A stretch of 64,000 nt of DNA from Kitagawia praeruptora (taxonomy: Eukaryota; Streptophyta; Magnoliopsida; Apiales; Apiaceae): assembly GCA_037693485.1 (NCBI GenBank), contig CM075345.1, forward strand, positions 91,346,001 to 91,410,000, in the 5' to 3' direction. Below the pieces are notes generated by a model, which saw nothing but the letters and a program-made list of their open reading frames with translations, was not told the origin of the DNA and ran no database searches. Below are positions 8,941 to 22,530 of this stretch, in pieces; position 1 is the first letter of the stretch; every line of letters begins with the position of its first letter. A program made the translations under genes and the position numbers.

Positions 8941-11900
8941 AAGTCATCATATTGGGAGAAAGATGACTAATTCGAACAAGAAGATGAACGGAGGGCACAA
9001 CAACGGGGAGACCCCGGGGTAGCATAAGACACCCAAATGCGACCCCTAGGAGCGAGGGACCCCTAGGAGCGAGGCCGCACCTAGCGTAGCGAGGCCAAGG
9101 CAAGGATCAAGGTTCTAGGTGACCCTCATCTCTTCGTTGAGATTGTGAGCGGTCCTATCGTCGTGATGACAGACCCCCGTCTCTTCATTGAGATTGTGAA
9201 CGGTCCCATCGTCGTGACGATAGACCCCCATTTCCTCGTCAAGATCGTGAGGCCCCTATATGATGTAGCTAATGAGGCCCCCATATGATGTAGCTAATGA
9301 AACCCCTATTTGGTGTGGATATCAAGATCACGAGATGCCTCTACATAAGATGCTTCTTCTTGGTGAGATACCTCTACGTCGAGGAGAGGGGGGACGCCCC
9401 CGATCCTTGGGGTAAGGGGGGACGCCCCCAACCCTTACCGACAATGAGGAGGTCCAAGACACTAGGAAGATCAAGCAACAAATAACGAGACTGAGTACGA
9501 GGCTCTCATCATTGGCCTCAAGCTCGCACTAGAGATGAAGGGAGAGAAGCCAAAGTATTTGAAAATCAAAATGAGCTCAAGATCATAATATCTACATTCT
9601 TATTCAACATAGGGAAGCTTGTTATGACATTGAAGAAACCAAGTGCCCCGGGATAGCGTGATGAGGCCAAGTGCTCCCGGATAGCGTTGATGAGGCCAAG
9701 TGCCTTGGCACAACAATGAAGAGTACAAGTGCTCTGGGATAGCGTTGAAGAAGTCAAGTATGCATATAACGGGATCACATCTAATTCTCTTCATTACAAA
9801 TGGTGTCCACTCCAAATAATACAAGAAAATTGGTACAACACTTTGATTCATCATCACATCTACAATGATAATGAGGAATCGAGGGGTAGTGGCATCTTGG
9901 GAACACCTCTTCTAGTGGGACATTTTAAAATTGCAAGACAAGACCAGCACCTATCATTGTGAAGCCAACACTTAGCATTGCGAGGCCGCACCTAGCGTTA
10001 CGAGGCCGCAAACCCGATATCTCTGCAGATGCGAGGCCACTCGGTCCCATTGGTGATGACGGGCTCAATCAGCTATCCTAAAGCACTTGGGAAAAAATTC
10101 AAGATTTTTATAAATTCAAGAGTTCGTACTGTGAAGAGCTATATGCGAGGAGGTGATTGTTTATACATCAATACAATGCGAAGAGATTGAAGTGGGCTTG
10201 ACTACGTTGAGGAGCTAAACAGAAAAATATTATGAAAAGACTACGAGAGGACGTGCTTGTTGACAAGGAAGGCAAGAGTGGTAAAATATGGTGAATAACC
10301 ATCTTACACGTACTTGGCCATTTGTTGTGAGTTTAAAAGGTGGAATTAGACATATACGTTGGGCCCGCTGGAAGGTGTTGACAAAAAATTCAAAATAAAA
10401 TCAAAATTGCTGGACAAACAACGAAGTAACGAACTCACCTGGAAGGAAAAGTGCTAGCATGGTCCATCAGCCAAATAATAAAGATGTACGTGAATTGTAG
10501 TGCATGTAGGGTGTCTACGAAGTACAAAAAAAGGATCAGCGACTCGAAGTGGGAATGAACTGACGAGGACAACCAGAGGAATAAAAATAGATTAGCGCGG
10601 CAGGCTAAGCTATGCTTGTCTTGGCGAAGCCACAGCCAAAGGTTATAGAAGGATGAAAGCAAAATCAAACAAAGCCTGGAAGAAATAATACAAGATGGAG
10701 CAGGTCAAATAGAGTGAAGTCAATAGCCATTAAAAATAAAATAAGAAGGTAAAAGCAAGCCAGGAGAAGGCCGAAGTGGTGTGAAGGTCATGTATGAAGC
10801 TTTTTTGAATTACTGGAGCCCATCAAAGAAGAACAAAGAAACGAAGTCAAGCTATTTAATATTGTATATGCGAGTTGGATACTATGTGAGGTAAATGGAC
10901 TGCTAAGACTATGGGGGCTGCTTCGAATTGGATTTTACATCGCACAAGGGAGTTCAATAACTTGTATTTTGGAAGATTAAAGCAAAGCTATTCAAACAAA
11001 GTCCACATGCGGGGTGGATGAAGAACAAATTGGTGCAGCCAGTAACAACTCGAAACAACCTTGTTTCATTGTTTGTATATACATAGCACGGGGCATGGGC
11101 GCATGTGGCATATTAAAAAAAAAATATTGATGCCAGACCCGGTGAAAAGGAAAGCTATATTCTTCAAAAGGAAAATTAAAAATGCTGGCTACTAAAATCA
11201 AGTTCAAGCACAAGAGTACTAGTTGGCGGATCCTTCAATTAATAAGGATATTGGGTTTGTAAGGCCTACGAAGATTCTTGAAAGTAAAAAATATTAGGCT
11301 CGCGAAAATATCAAGGTGCTACAAAATAAAAAATCTGTTCGAAAAGGTGCCACGCGAGGTGGAATAAAATTTAGTAAGGAGTCTTTGCACATATGTTTAC
11401 AGCGAACAATCCAAGGTGCGAAGTCGATGAAAGGTGAAGACCATAATAGCATGCGGGGACTACGAGGTGGTTCAAGTTTAGGCAATTAAAATACATTCAG
11501 AAAGCAAACAAAGTGAAGACAATTGGTGTGGCCAGCCTGAGGAAAAAGTAAAAAACAAATATATCAAGTTTATATACATGACTCAACAGGCTGGTGGCGG
11601 GGTTCATTTAATGATGGAATAAAATTGGATTTATAATCCAATAGTGGCATGTACGTGAAGAATGGATGGAAAATTGCAAACATGGCCCGCAGGTGGTTTA
11701 AAAAAGAAAGAAAGAAGGAAGCGGGGTCATGCAAATGTGAGGAAAAATTTAAAAGGCAAAAGTGCGATGTGTGGCTAGCATAATCACGAGGTGATGTGGT
11801 TAAATGATAGGATTATCAAGACAAGCCAATGTTGCATTCGGGGAAACCAATGTTGCAAGGAGAAGTTGAAGAACTATAAAAAAAAAGGGTTCGAGCAGCT

Positions 11901-13400
11901 TATATTTTTAAGTTATAATTACATGATGAAAACAAATAAAAGAAATAGCAACGAAGCGAGTACAACAAGGTGGGAAAAGCTAGTTTGCGTGATTCTATTA
12001 ATAAAGATTGAAGAAGAGAAGGCTGGAAAAAGGTGTTATAGCAAACAAAGAAAAAATTACATTGTAACACCTCGCATTGTTCCGGCTCGCGAAATTGGAA
12101 AAAGCAACCTGCATGCATGAGGGAATAACGATCTGGTTTTGGAGCATTGAAATGTAAATAAAACCAAGTACAAAACAGGAGTGCAGAGCGCGGAGTGCAG
12201 TGCGAGTGCAACAGAACGGGAGCTAGTTCTGATCAGTTCATGTTTAATGGTAATAAAAAATAGTAGTGCAAGGAGGGATCAATTGTGAGGACATCAATGT
12301 CTCTACGGGCCCGCATATGTACTTGTGTAAAGAGAAGTTATGCTTGCCATTTTAGATCATTTACGTGATCACATGGAATGGAGCCCAGAGGTCGATGTAT
12401 TCAAATATATATTCATATTCTTGTACGAACGTTTTTTACATGGGGGCCGTGAAGACAAGCAAAACAAGGCGAGGACATGCTTACGTAAAGAAAGATTGAC
12501 AAACGAGAAGGCAATTTTATCATTTAAAAGGAAGAGATTGCGAGGTGATGATATGATGTAGCTGGCTTTGGTTAAAGAAAAATAAAAAAAATATTACCAG
12601 GATGTGATTTTGAGTCATGCTGGTGGAGTCGAGTGATGATTTATATAAAGGAATTGGGTTCGTATGCATGTGCATAAAAGAGACTGCATTACAAGATATC
12701 AAGCTGCTAAGAGAATGGAGATGGGCTCGTCTCTCCACAATAAAACGAGAAGTAATGGAGCTGGCTGGAATTTCACAAAACAAAACAGAAGCTGGTGATT
12801 ATAAAAGAAAAAAAAGAGCTTGCAAGAAGATGTAAAAAAAAAAAATCAGCTACGCGAGGACTCAGGAAAAAAGAAAACCATGCGAAGTTGGTAAGTAGTG
12901 GCCATTATACATGTGGGACCATGTAAAAGCAAAGATCAAAAATAGCAGGGATGGACTACGAAGGATATGATCAAATATTGGATGGCAAAATACATGTGCA
13001 ACTTACAAGTCAAGCGGGGCCAGCAGGAATAAAAAATTGAAGTGACAAATTATGTTGACAAATATAAATATAGAAAAGTCAAAGCATGTAGCTACGTGAG
13101 TTACATGTCCTTACTTTAGTTTGTGGGACATGCGAGGTGATTAAAGTAAAGGAATTTGGCTGCAGCTGAATTAGAAAATGAGGCAAGTGCTAAAATATAT
13201 TATTATGCGAAGCGAGGAGGCTCCTCAAATTTCCAAAATATTTTCAGAAATTTTATGAAGAAAAAAGAAAAAAAAATATATTAGCAAGGAGCAAGCTCGG
13301 AGAAGAGTCCTCGCATCATATTTCAAAAAAAAAAGATTTGAAGACATAAGTGGAAGACACGACTTTACTTGATTCCACATCGCATTCATAATGGCAATAT
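8941..13400 (+). other. Internal region of element B, essentially non-coding
   Basis: No long ORF exists. The left part has repeated phrases (GCGAGGCCGCACCTAGCGT; GATAGCGTTGATGAGGCCAAG at about 9610-9750), the rest is AG-rich without recognisable domains. The only protein relic is at 9478-9588. Short open frames such as 11791-12120 match nothing I know and look accidental. Confidence 0.7.
9478..9588 (+). pseudogene. Relic of the additional RNase H domain of a Tat-type pol
   Basis: The frame reads TNNETEYEALIIGLKLALEM, closely matching the conserved TNNEAEYEAL motif of the second RNase H of Tat-lineage gypsy elements. The Glu within EYEAL is a conserved acidic residue of that fold. The frame meets a stop after about 37 residues, and neither RT nor integrase is found beside it, so this is the stump of a large internal deletion. 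Confidence 0.75.
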
Positions 13401-13416
13401 GGAATCGGGGGGTAGT
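13401..13416 (+). promoter_or_regulatory. Polypurine tract of element B
   Basis: GGAATCGGGGGGTAGT lies directly before the 3' LTR start TGTTATGCCC at 13417. It matches the position and form of the tract of element A. Confidence 0.8.
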
Positions 13417-13773
13417 TGTTATGCCCGAATCTCGGCATAGATCCTAAACAGGCTCAAATGACTATACAAGGGGCCCACCTCTCCTAATGGGCTCAAATAT
13501 CTATCAATGGGCCCAAATATTGAAGAAGGATCAACAAGGCATGAGGCCGATTAAGGATCGCCTCACTTCTATCTCATAAATCTCTTGAAGACACTATCAC
13601 CCAAGGGGTCTCACGCTAGGCCTACAAGGGGTCTCACGCTAGCCCGGCCTAGAGGTCCAGCGAGGCCTAGAGGAGGCCTAGAGGTCTAGCGAGGCCTAGA
13701 GGAGGCCTAGAAGTCAGCAAGGCCTAGAGGTGGCCTAGAGGTCTAGCGAGGCCTAGAGGTGGCCTAGAGGTCT
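13417..13773 (+). repeat. 3' LTR of element B, left part
   Basis: It begins TGTTATGCCCGAATC like the 5' LTR and breaks off inside the CCTAGAGGTCT array, where element C is inserted after GGTCT (13769-13773). The LTR resumes at 28437. Confidence 0.92.
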
Positions 13774-16700
13774 TGTAAGAACCCAGATTTTTGGGTAGAA
13801 TTAAAACTTTTATTATGTATTGATGTAAGAGTGAACAGTGGTTACAACTACAATGTAATACTGGCTTTAAAGGATGAATAATGGAAGGATATATATTCCA
13901 AGGTTATATGGCCTGAAGGATGCTATTGGGTGATAACTTAGATTAGAATAATCTATCTCCTAGAAAGTTAAGATAAGATTCCCTAAGGAGAAATAGATAC
14001 CCTCATGTCATCCAAATCAATATCTATTATAAGCCCAGCGGTTCCGTAAAAAGGTTAAGGAACACTCGAGGGTGAACCAGGTTCATTTTCCCAACTATAG
14101 GAATTAAATAAAAATAAGTGATGAATAGTGATTTTGGTGGAATTTGGAATATTATTATAATAATGTTATACCCGGTATTCGGAATGGATTTCTGAGTTCG
14201 TATTAGTGATCCAGGAGGAAAATAAGTGTATGTAAAAGCTGTCGGATTCAGAAAAAGAGCACTTTTATTTTCTCCGAGATTTCCCTAGACACTGCAAGAC
14301 TTAAGGATTTATAAAAGGGAATTAAGGAATTTAAATTCGAGAAGTATTAAGAAAGATGAAGAATAGTATTAGAATTATTAAGAAGGTTTTCGGTAAAACC
14401 CTAACTAGAAACGAATGAGTTATTCCCTCGAACGATCAACGAATTAAGCAATGAACGGACAAAGAAACAAGCAGAGGGAGCAAGAGTCTTGTGCAAGCTA
14501 CTAGAAAATATCTAGTAACTAGTAAGGAACTAGATCAATTAGAAGGCAACCAAGTACTTAGCACACAAACCACTTGGTTAGCCTTAAACCACCAAAAGAT
14601 CAACACATGGCTTACTAAAAACCTCATCTAGTGCATCATCACTTTAATAAAGCCACTTTACATGAGATATTATCAAACCACATCACTTTATGCATTATTT
14701 TTCAAGAGCAACCAAGCAACAAACACCAAACTCTCTCTTCCTCTCCCATTCGGCTTTCTTGGTAATTCCAAGATCAAAATCATACTTCCAACCATCACTT
14801 GATCTTGTAAATTTTATTGTGAGTCCTATATTTCATAAAAGTAATCTCCTAAAAATCTTAGCCTCAAACACCACTTTTTCCATTTTCAAAAAAATCCTTG
14901 AAGATGAGGGTGAATAGTAATTTTCAAGAACAAAATTCTTGGATCTTGATTTCTTGGATGATCTAAGCTTGGTAAAGGGTATACAAGGACTATACAAGGC
15001 TTAGCAAGGTCTTTACACACTCCAAGGAAGGTATAAATCTTAAGAACCTTAGATCTTACTTTGAGTTTTAATGATGTTCTTGATAGTTTTGAATTAGTAT
15101 GGTTATGGTGATGATTAAAGCATGATTATGTAGTTAGTTTTGTTGATTAAGAGATTCAATGATTATGATGGTTAAGTAAGATGTTCTTGGACATTTTGGG
15201 ATGAGAAATCATGTGAATAAGTTGTATGGATGCCCGGTGTGACTTGGTTTTAGTGTTACGATTAGTCGAACGTTCGAATTATAGCCGTCGTAATGCCCGA
15301 TTTTCATTAACACTAAGAAACCGAACTGGACAGTAGCCATAACTCTCTGTTCTTGGCAAGATAATGAACCCTACTGCTAGATTTTTGAACATAGATCACT
15401 TTGGCGAAAGAATCGAAGCATTTCAATTTACGGTTTAGGAGTTATGATTAAATTCGTAAAAGTGGTTCGAAATCGTAAACGAAAGTTCGTAATTGAAATT
15501 GATTCCCTTAAATGTCGTTTAATCAGTGGCGAATCTTATTAATTAAATATTAGAGGTAAAAAGGAAGGTGTGGGAGAAAACCACATGTCAAATGGATCGT
15601 TTTCCGATTTTATAAAAATGTTTGAATCGAGGTTAAACGCGAACGAACCCCTTAAAGGTATGACTTTGGTTATAACTTAGAAAACGGGCGATAACACTCG
15701 AGGTATAATCTTGATTCGTAAACGACCGACCTTAGAACTTGTACGACTTAAGTATATACCAAGTATAAGCATGATGACATGTCTTGATAATGAACGAATG
15801 TCGGATCGTATCGGAGATAAAAAGAGTTACACTAAAAGAGACATAACGAGATAACTCGAAAGCACATTTCGATTTAACTGGAGTTTATACTTAGCCTTTT
15901 AAGAAGCGTTAAGTGATTAATCTTAAATATTCTGATTGTTTATAGATTGTCGAGCTGACCCGGGACACATTACCCCTACCCGCACTCGATTCTCAGGCAA
16001 GTTTCCAATACTTGGAACTGTTGTTGTGATAATATATATGATGATTGTTTTATACATATGCCATAACATGCATGCCTACTTTCAAGTTAATATTGAATTA
16101 CTTGTTCCCTGAATCGATATCGGCTTATAGACTATATATGAAATATCAGTTATAAGCCGGATTGTTTGGTTAAGACCCTTAGCGAAGGGCGTATGATATT
16201 CATACTTCAAATATAGACCGAGAGTCGATATTTTGTAATATATAAATAGTCGTGGAAACCCGGAGGGATCCCAGCGACAAATTTATTACTTCGAGGATTT
16301 TTATTCGATTACGAATCCTTCGAGGAACGTTATTTAAGTATTACCTCAGTGAAGGAATATTTAATGAATATTATTTTAATATTCATTTAGAATGTCATTT
16401 ATTTAATGAATGTTATTTTGATCATTCATTGGAGTTATTTAGTTAATGAATATTATTTTGAATATTCATTAGAGTTATTTGGTTGACAAATATCATTCCC
16501 AAATATTCATTTGGCTTATTATTATTATTTGGAATATTCATTTGATCTTTATTTATTTAATGAATATTACTTTCGAATATTCATTTAAGGTTTGATTTAC
16601 TTAATGAATATTATTTTAAAATATTCATTGGAAGTTCTATTTACTCAAGGAATATTACTTCGAATATTCCTTTAAAGTTTTGATTACTAAATGAATATTA

Positions 16701-18517
16701 TTCGGATATTCATTTAGAATATTATTTGTTAAATGAATATTATTTTGGATATTCATTTAGAATATTATTTGTTAAATGAATATTATTTTGGGATATTTAT
16801 TTAGAATATTATTTGTTTAATGAATATTATTTGGATATTCATTTGGAATGTTAATTGTTTAATGAATATTATTTTCAAATATTCATTTAAGGTTTGATTT
16901 ATTCAGTAAATATTATATTAAATATTTATTTAAGTTTATTTATTCAATGAATAGTATTTAAATATTCATTTAAGAAGAGATTTATTTAATAAATAATTCG
17001 ATATATTCATTCGAGGATTACTTACGAGCAATATTATGATTTAATAGTATTCCGTAATTATTATTGAATTAATAAATATTCTTGGAATGTTTAATAAAAT
17101 TCTTTTGAATTCTTTTTATAATGAGTTATATTATTCAAAGGTTATCCTTCACCTTCAGATATTATGTAAAATATTTCGGAGTCTTTTATGACTATTTTAT
17201 CAAGGGGAGGTTCCCAAAACTTTAATTTCATTTAAATCTATCTTAAAGAAGATTTAAATACTCGCTCAACTTCCAAACGTATATAAGGGGACCTCACTTG
17301 AGCGATGTTATTTATTGGACTGCCCGGTCCTATACTTGCTAAAACTATCTTGTCACTCACATCTTGATTCTTTCAAGCATCGATATGAGTCTTTTGGTTA
17401 CCTCCTCAACGCTCGAGGGGTATGATTGATGTAACAAGTTTATATCCATTAACAAGCATCAGCTTGGGAAATATTGGTGAATTTTCCTTTCCAATTAGGT
17501 ACGACTACTTTGTGGAGTCCTATCAACAAGTGTTATACTTGGGGAAAAGGGGAACGAACTTTACGTTTCAGAGTCATGGATGATATTCGAACTAGGAGAC
17601 GCGTAAGTGGCCGAGTGGCGCCGGTCCAGCAATAGCCCCACCGTTGGCTGAGGAGTTCCAGAGGGCGGTAGATAAGTAATTCCGTCGGAGCTACCTTCTA
17701 CATGTAGAGAACGACTGATGAGATGCATGACATACGACTGATCATCGTAAACGTCAGGGCATCTGGCGCGGCAATGCTCCCGTATTAGTTCATCTTCTAA
17801 AAGTGAGAAATTTCTGCAACACTGTTGGTGTTGGCAAGGTGAAAAAGTGTTGAAACCGGAATTGCAATATTTTCCTGCAAGTTCCTCTTTTATGAAAAGT
17901 TGATAATATCTGACTCATCTTTGACATAGCAGATATTTATTCAAAACAAATATATTTTGAGTTACCTTGTAACTTCATCTCATACCTTATATTGGTACTA
18001 CATCGTTAATGCATGGCATATGGTTTCAAAGATATTTTGGACTGTTATATATTATCACTGTTCAATTATATTTCTGGTGGGCTATTGCTCACCCTTGCTT
18101 TATTTATTTATATCACAACAACAGCTAGATCAGATGGCCGCGCAAGGCGCACACAGCGTAAGCAGGTGTCAACCGTCAGAGGTTTACCGCTAAGGTCTTG
18201 GCTACCTTTGTTGAGGATGCAACTACTGGTAGGCTAGTTGTTAGCAATTGAGCCTCAAATGTATTTATATTATGGTATCTATTAATGGATGGCAAAGAGT
18301 ATGTAATTGTACAATTGTAATTCTTTGGGTTGTAAGAACTCAAACTTGTGAATAATAATATTGTTGGTTACTCTGATTTCATCTCTGGGACTATAACGGG
18401 TGTGTTTTATGTTGTTGTTTTGGGTCACAAGGTTGTAATTTAAATTATGTTGGTTTTGTGGTTGGATATTGAGACCGTAACAATCAGATCCCTGACCCTG
18501 GATCTGGGGGTGTTACA
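13774..18517 (+). repeat. 5' LTR of element C
   Basis: 4744 bp, TGTAAGAACCCAGATTTTTGGG to GATCTGGGGGTGTTACA. It includes the AT-rich hairpin array at 16340-17010 and a 270 bp stretch (17916-18185) missing from the 3' LTR. Small ORFs inside, such as 14690-14917, recur in the other LTR with an early stop and are not genes. Confidence 0.95.
16340..17010. repeat. Array of about 16 short hairpins in the C LTR
   Basis: Units of about 40-50 bp each have the form AATGAATATTATTTT(G)nAATATTCATTTA, an imperfect palindrome, separated by spacers such as GGTTTGATTTATT. Units vary by several bases while keeping the two arms complementary. The same array stands in the 3' LTR at about 26501-27171. Confidence 0.9.
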
Positions 18518-18521
18518 GAAA

Positions 18522-18532
18522 TGGTATCAGAG
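18522..18532 (+). promoter_or_regulatory. Primer binding site of element C (initiator Met tRNA type)
   Basis: TGGTATCAGAG, 4 bases after the LTR end, is the classical plant Met-initiator tRNA primer site of Ty3/gypsy and Ty1/copia elements. Confidence 0.9.
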
Positions 18533-21500
18533 AGAGCGTTATATATCCCAGAGATGATGCGACGTTAAAACAATAAATTCATTAAGATAATAAGAACTCT
18601 TGCCAAGTTCATAGTCGGACTACTTAATGTAGTACTGACGTATAAAACCCTTATGGGAACTATTAAGTATCATGATAGTGACTTAGCTCGTTCTTGTATC
18701 GACTAGTAAGGCGATAGACCTTGGGGATTACGAGAAGTAACTCAATGATGCTTGTTTTGATGCTGAAGATTGGATGGTAGATTTGATAGGGTACCCTACT
18801 GAGGACCCGGAAGAGGTTCCAGCAGAGGAGGAGAATATTGATAAGTATAAGGAGTTTACACTTAAGGAATGAGGGCTACAGCCAGAGAGACTGTAAGAGT
18901 AAAGGTATAGTGCTCAGAAAAGTGAGCATAAAGAGCTGAGATATTATTAAGAGAATTAAAGAGGTATATTGGATCTATAGCTGGACTGCCGGATAAAGTG
19001 CCAGCAAGTAAGATGGATTTGAGGAATTACTCAAGATCTTATGTAAGGATAGATAAGAATCCTTGGAGACTTTCAGATTAATGAGAAAGGAATTAGAATG
19101 ATGCATGATTATCAAAGACATTGATATAGGATGGGGAACAGAGTCCCTAGGAACAGTTAAGACATAGGTGGCAAGTGCCATATCTTCAGATAAATGAATT
19201 AGTGTGAATGTGGTTAAGGATAATTTGCCATGAGAAGGCAGATTTCATGAGTGAGAATTTGTAAAGTCAAACTTAGATTGATGAGGTGGTTGGGGTCAAG
19301 GAAATGTCCATTTTATGAATGGATCAACTTAGAAAATAAAGACATTGAAAGGTGATGGCATGATTGAATAAAGTATACAAGGAAATAGTAAGCAAGACAA
19401 TGATCTCAGAACCTACAAGAGGAGAAGACTAGTGAGTCTGTGATAAACTAGTAATGAGGCTATCGTCAAGAAACCAAGTATAAGTTCAGTTCAATTCAGT
19501 GAAATGATGAACCAGAAACATTAGTTGCATGTGATTCAGAAGAATATTAAATTCTTTCTTTTCCTTGAATGGATTATGGTAGTTACCTTAAGTTTATTCT
19601 GACACTGAATCATAAATGGATTAGGCAAGGCGAGCAGTGGTCGAGATGTAATTGAGAATGCTTCTAGATGTAACCTGAAAGAACAGGCGTAGGACATGTT
19701 CTTGAAATAAGAGTTTTGGCAAAATGAAGTCCAGCAATAGGACACATGATCAATAAGAGTAGTGTTGGTCGGCCCTACCAAGTTAAAGACAGTTTCAAAT
19801 AGAGATTGGCCAACCACACTGGCAAAGGTGAGAAATTTCATAAAATTCACAAGGTATTACCAAAGATTTGCTCAGGACTTTACAGAAAGTGTAGTCCCGT
19901 AACCCGACTTATTATAAGAATAAAAGTTTGAATGGACAAGATAAACGTGAGAAGATCTTCCTGGAGCTAAAGGTAAAGTTGGTGATGACCAGGGTTGGCG
20001 TTGCCTAATGGAAGAAGGAAACTTTGGGAGATATTATGATGCAACTCATACAGGTATAGGTCTGCGCTTATGCAGCATGACAGCGTAATTTCGAATACAT
20101 TTAGACAGCGCAGTTCATCGGATTCGGATGGCCTTGGTAGTGCCAATGTTGAGGAACGACTAACCCCGACGGTAGTGTTCCTTCTGAGACTAGTTGTTAA
20201 GAAGACTGGTATTTGGTAGTATCAACTAATAGGACGAAAATGTATCGGGAAGATGTGGCATGTTACTAGTGGGTGAATAGATTAACTGAAATTTCCCTAA
20301 TCCTGGAAAGGAATTCGACGAATTCTGGTAAACCTTGTCTTTCGGATTATCTGAATATATCACCGAAGAGAATGGAAACTGGAGCGAACCCTATGGATTG
20401 GGTAGGATAGCCGCTATGCAGGCTGGTAGACAGACCCCGATTATTATGACTGATTATAGGGATAAAATTATGTAATGGAGATTTGAAGGAAAAAAAAGGG
20501 AAATGTAATTAAGAAACAAGCCGGACTAAGAAAGTTCGGGATTGACTTAAATGAAAAGGTTGTTGCGCCAGAAATGTTGAGCTTTGGTGGCACGTGAAAT
20601 TGATAAGAGTAACTAGAAGAATAAAAGAAAAGTTAGGGTGACCGGGGATGGTACCGAGAAGTCGATTGAGACTTGTATGGAGTGAAGTTTTGAAAAGATC
20701 AAAAGGTATCAAGTAGAAGGCACTATGCCAACAATTGCTAGAAAAGTAATGCTATTAGCCAACCCCTAAATTCACATATTTTAGTGTGGCCAGTTGGGGC
20801 CAAGTCACTAAGTATTATCAAGTGATTGAACCAGCAATGTAAGGACAAAGCGGGATGCTTCTAATCAAGTGCCAACCGCGAGTACTTTTGATATAAATTG
20901 AATTGAGATACAGAATGATGGATTTTATATATATACCATGGACGTATTAGGATTGAGGGTAGCGACCACTGAAGAGTTACGAAGATTATTAGAAAATGGT
21001 GCAGTATGATGCATAAATGTTATCTGAACTTAGTGTCCTCAAAAAGAGCATTAGGCATTAAGAGATTCACGTTGAACATGACCAATATCTTCCAGAACAT
21101 CCTTGCTACCATTACCAAGTTCTGTAAGAAAGAGCAGATAGACATGTGTTGTCTTTTGGAAGGTCATATAGACCGACATTCATAAGAAGAGGTTAGCATT
21201 AAGCTACCTATGGATGATTAAGATGAGAATGATTGAAAAGAGACCCTTATTATGGATATATGATTAAAATTGCCAAGTACATAGACAGAGATGTTATAGA
21301 ATTGACTAATGATGTTTGATATACCCTGTAACCAGGAGATGCAGGAGGAATGATGAGGATGGCCTAAGAAACCTTATAAGGGAAGTGCTAATATTCTAAA
21401 CTTCAAACGGGAAGTTTGGTAAGGAATGTATGACATAGTAACAATAAGGCCAGATGAAGCATGTGTGAGACCATGTAAAAGTATGGATTGAACCAATAAG

Positions 21501-22530
21501 GTTGAGATTATCCTAAAAACAAGAAGGGAGTTAAGTAAGGAAATATCCTAGGTATGATTTGGAGTACCTGTAGTCAAGATCGCACTAGAAAGGTGGAAGC
21601 AATGACTTTTGGAAAAGACTGAAAGATGCTTTCTCTCATTCAGCAGAATTTAAGGGAGAATGCTTCCACCCTGAGTTGGAATAGATCTAGAAAACATTGA
21701 CCCCAAGAAATTATTATAATCAGGAAAGGCCAACGAGGTGGCCGACACTTTAAGTATGGGGGAGTAAGCATAAATGCTCAGACCAAAGAAATAGAATGAT
21801 AATGTAAGGACCTTGATGGTCATAATGTGGTGGAGGAAGTTACATTCCGTCTAATGATTTTGCCAGGATCAACTATAAGAATAGTTTAAGTAAAGATTCG
21901 ATTCCTGATGTTGCCAGTAGCACATTACCGACATTAGGAGGCTCTACGACAGACCAGACCAAATTCCCCAAGAGACTCGCCTTTTCTTTGGAAAGAGAGA
22001 GGGGAGGTTAAGTAACAATGAATTGGTAGTAAATGACCAGAAATAGAGAGGGTACAAATACTGATAAGCCAAATGGCACGATGATGAATGACAAGCAAGT
22101 TTATGTTGGTGTATCTCTGTGCAAACAAGATAGAGAATTATGAGATTGGCAAGCGATTAAGCAAACCGCCAAGCTTTTAGTCTTCTACCGGAGATATATG
22201 ATTAATAATCTCACCAGCCTGTTCCAGCTGCGATACTGGAAGCTTTCCTGCAATTTTATCTGCTTCATGTAATATCTACGTCAAGTTCAGGAAGCATTCC
22301 CTATGGATAGGGAATAGTGATTATTTTGTTTTCCTAGAGGATCTTGAATTGACAATTATGATGCTTAGTTGTTAAAGCACTAAGTAAACGATAAACGATG
22401 GTGATCCTTCTGAGAAATTAGGTGGTAACGACTGTGGAAATGTCGAAGTGAATCTAAGTTAGAGAAATCATCCAGGTTTATTTCGAATGGTGTAATTTCT
22501 GGAACGACGGGATATTTGAAATGAAGAATT
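18533..22530 (+). pseudogene. Decayed gag-pol of element C (RT, RNase H and integrase relics)
   Basis: Recognisable pieces stand in the right order. The RT thumb includes FLK-EFWQNEVQ (about 19695-19735) and VRNFIKFTRYYQRFAQDF (about 19825-19880), which matches the gypsy VRSFLGLAGYYRRF block. RNase H shows YDATHTGIG and, one frame over, ALMQHDSVI (about 20030-20090). Integrase shows DFWKRLKDAF and FHPELE (about 21604-21682), where the usual HPQTDGQSE motif with the catalytic Glu is lost. HPGLFRMV near 22470 resembles the end of chromovirus pol. Stops and frameshifts are frequent throughout. I could not recognise gag, protease or the YxDD catalytic motif in 18533-19690. The product cannot be functional. 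Confidence 0.75.

Noticed and set aside
11791..12120. 109 aa ORF in element B as a possible gene
   Set aside because: AG-rich low-complexity text, no domain, overlapped by an equally long ORF on the other strand.
14690..14917. 75 aa ORF beginning MHYFSRATKQQ, also at 24851-25054
   Set aside because: Lies in both C LTR copies; one copy has a stop after 67 codons, there is no domain, and LTRs rarely code.
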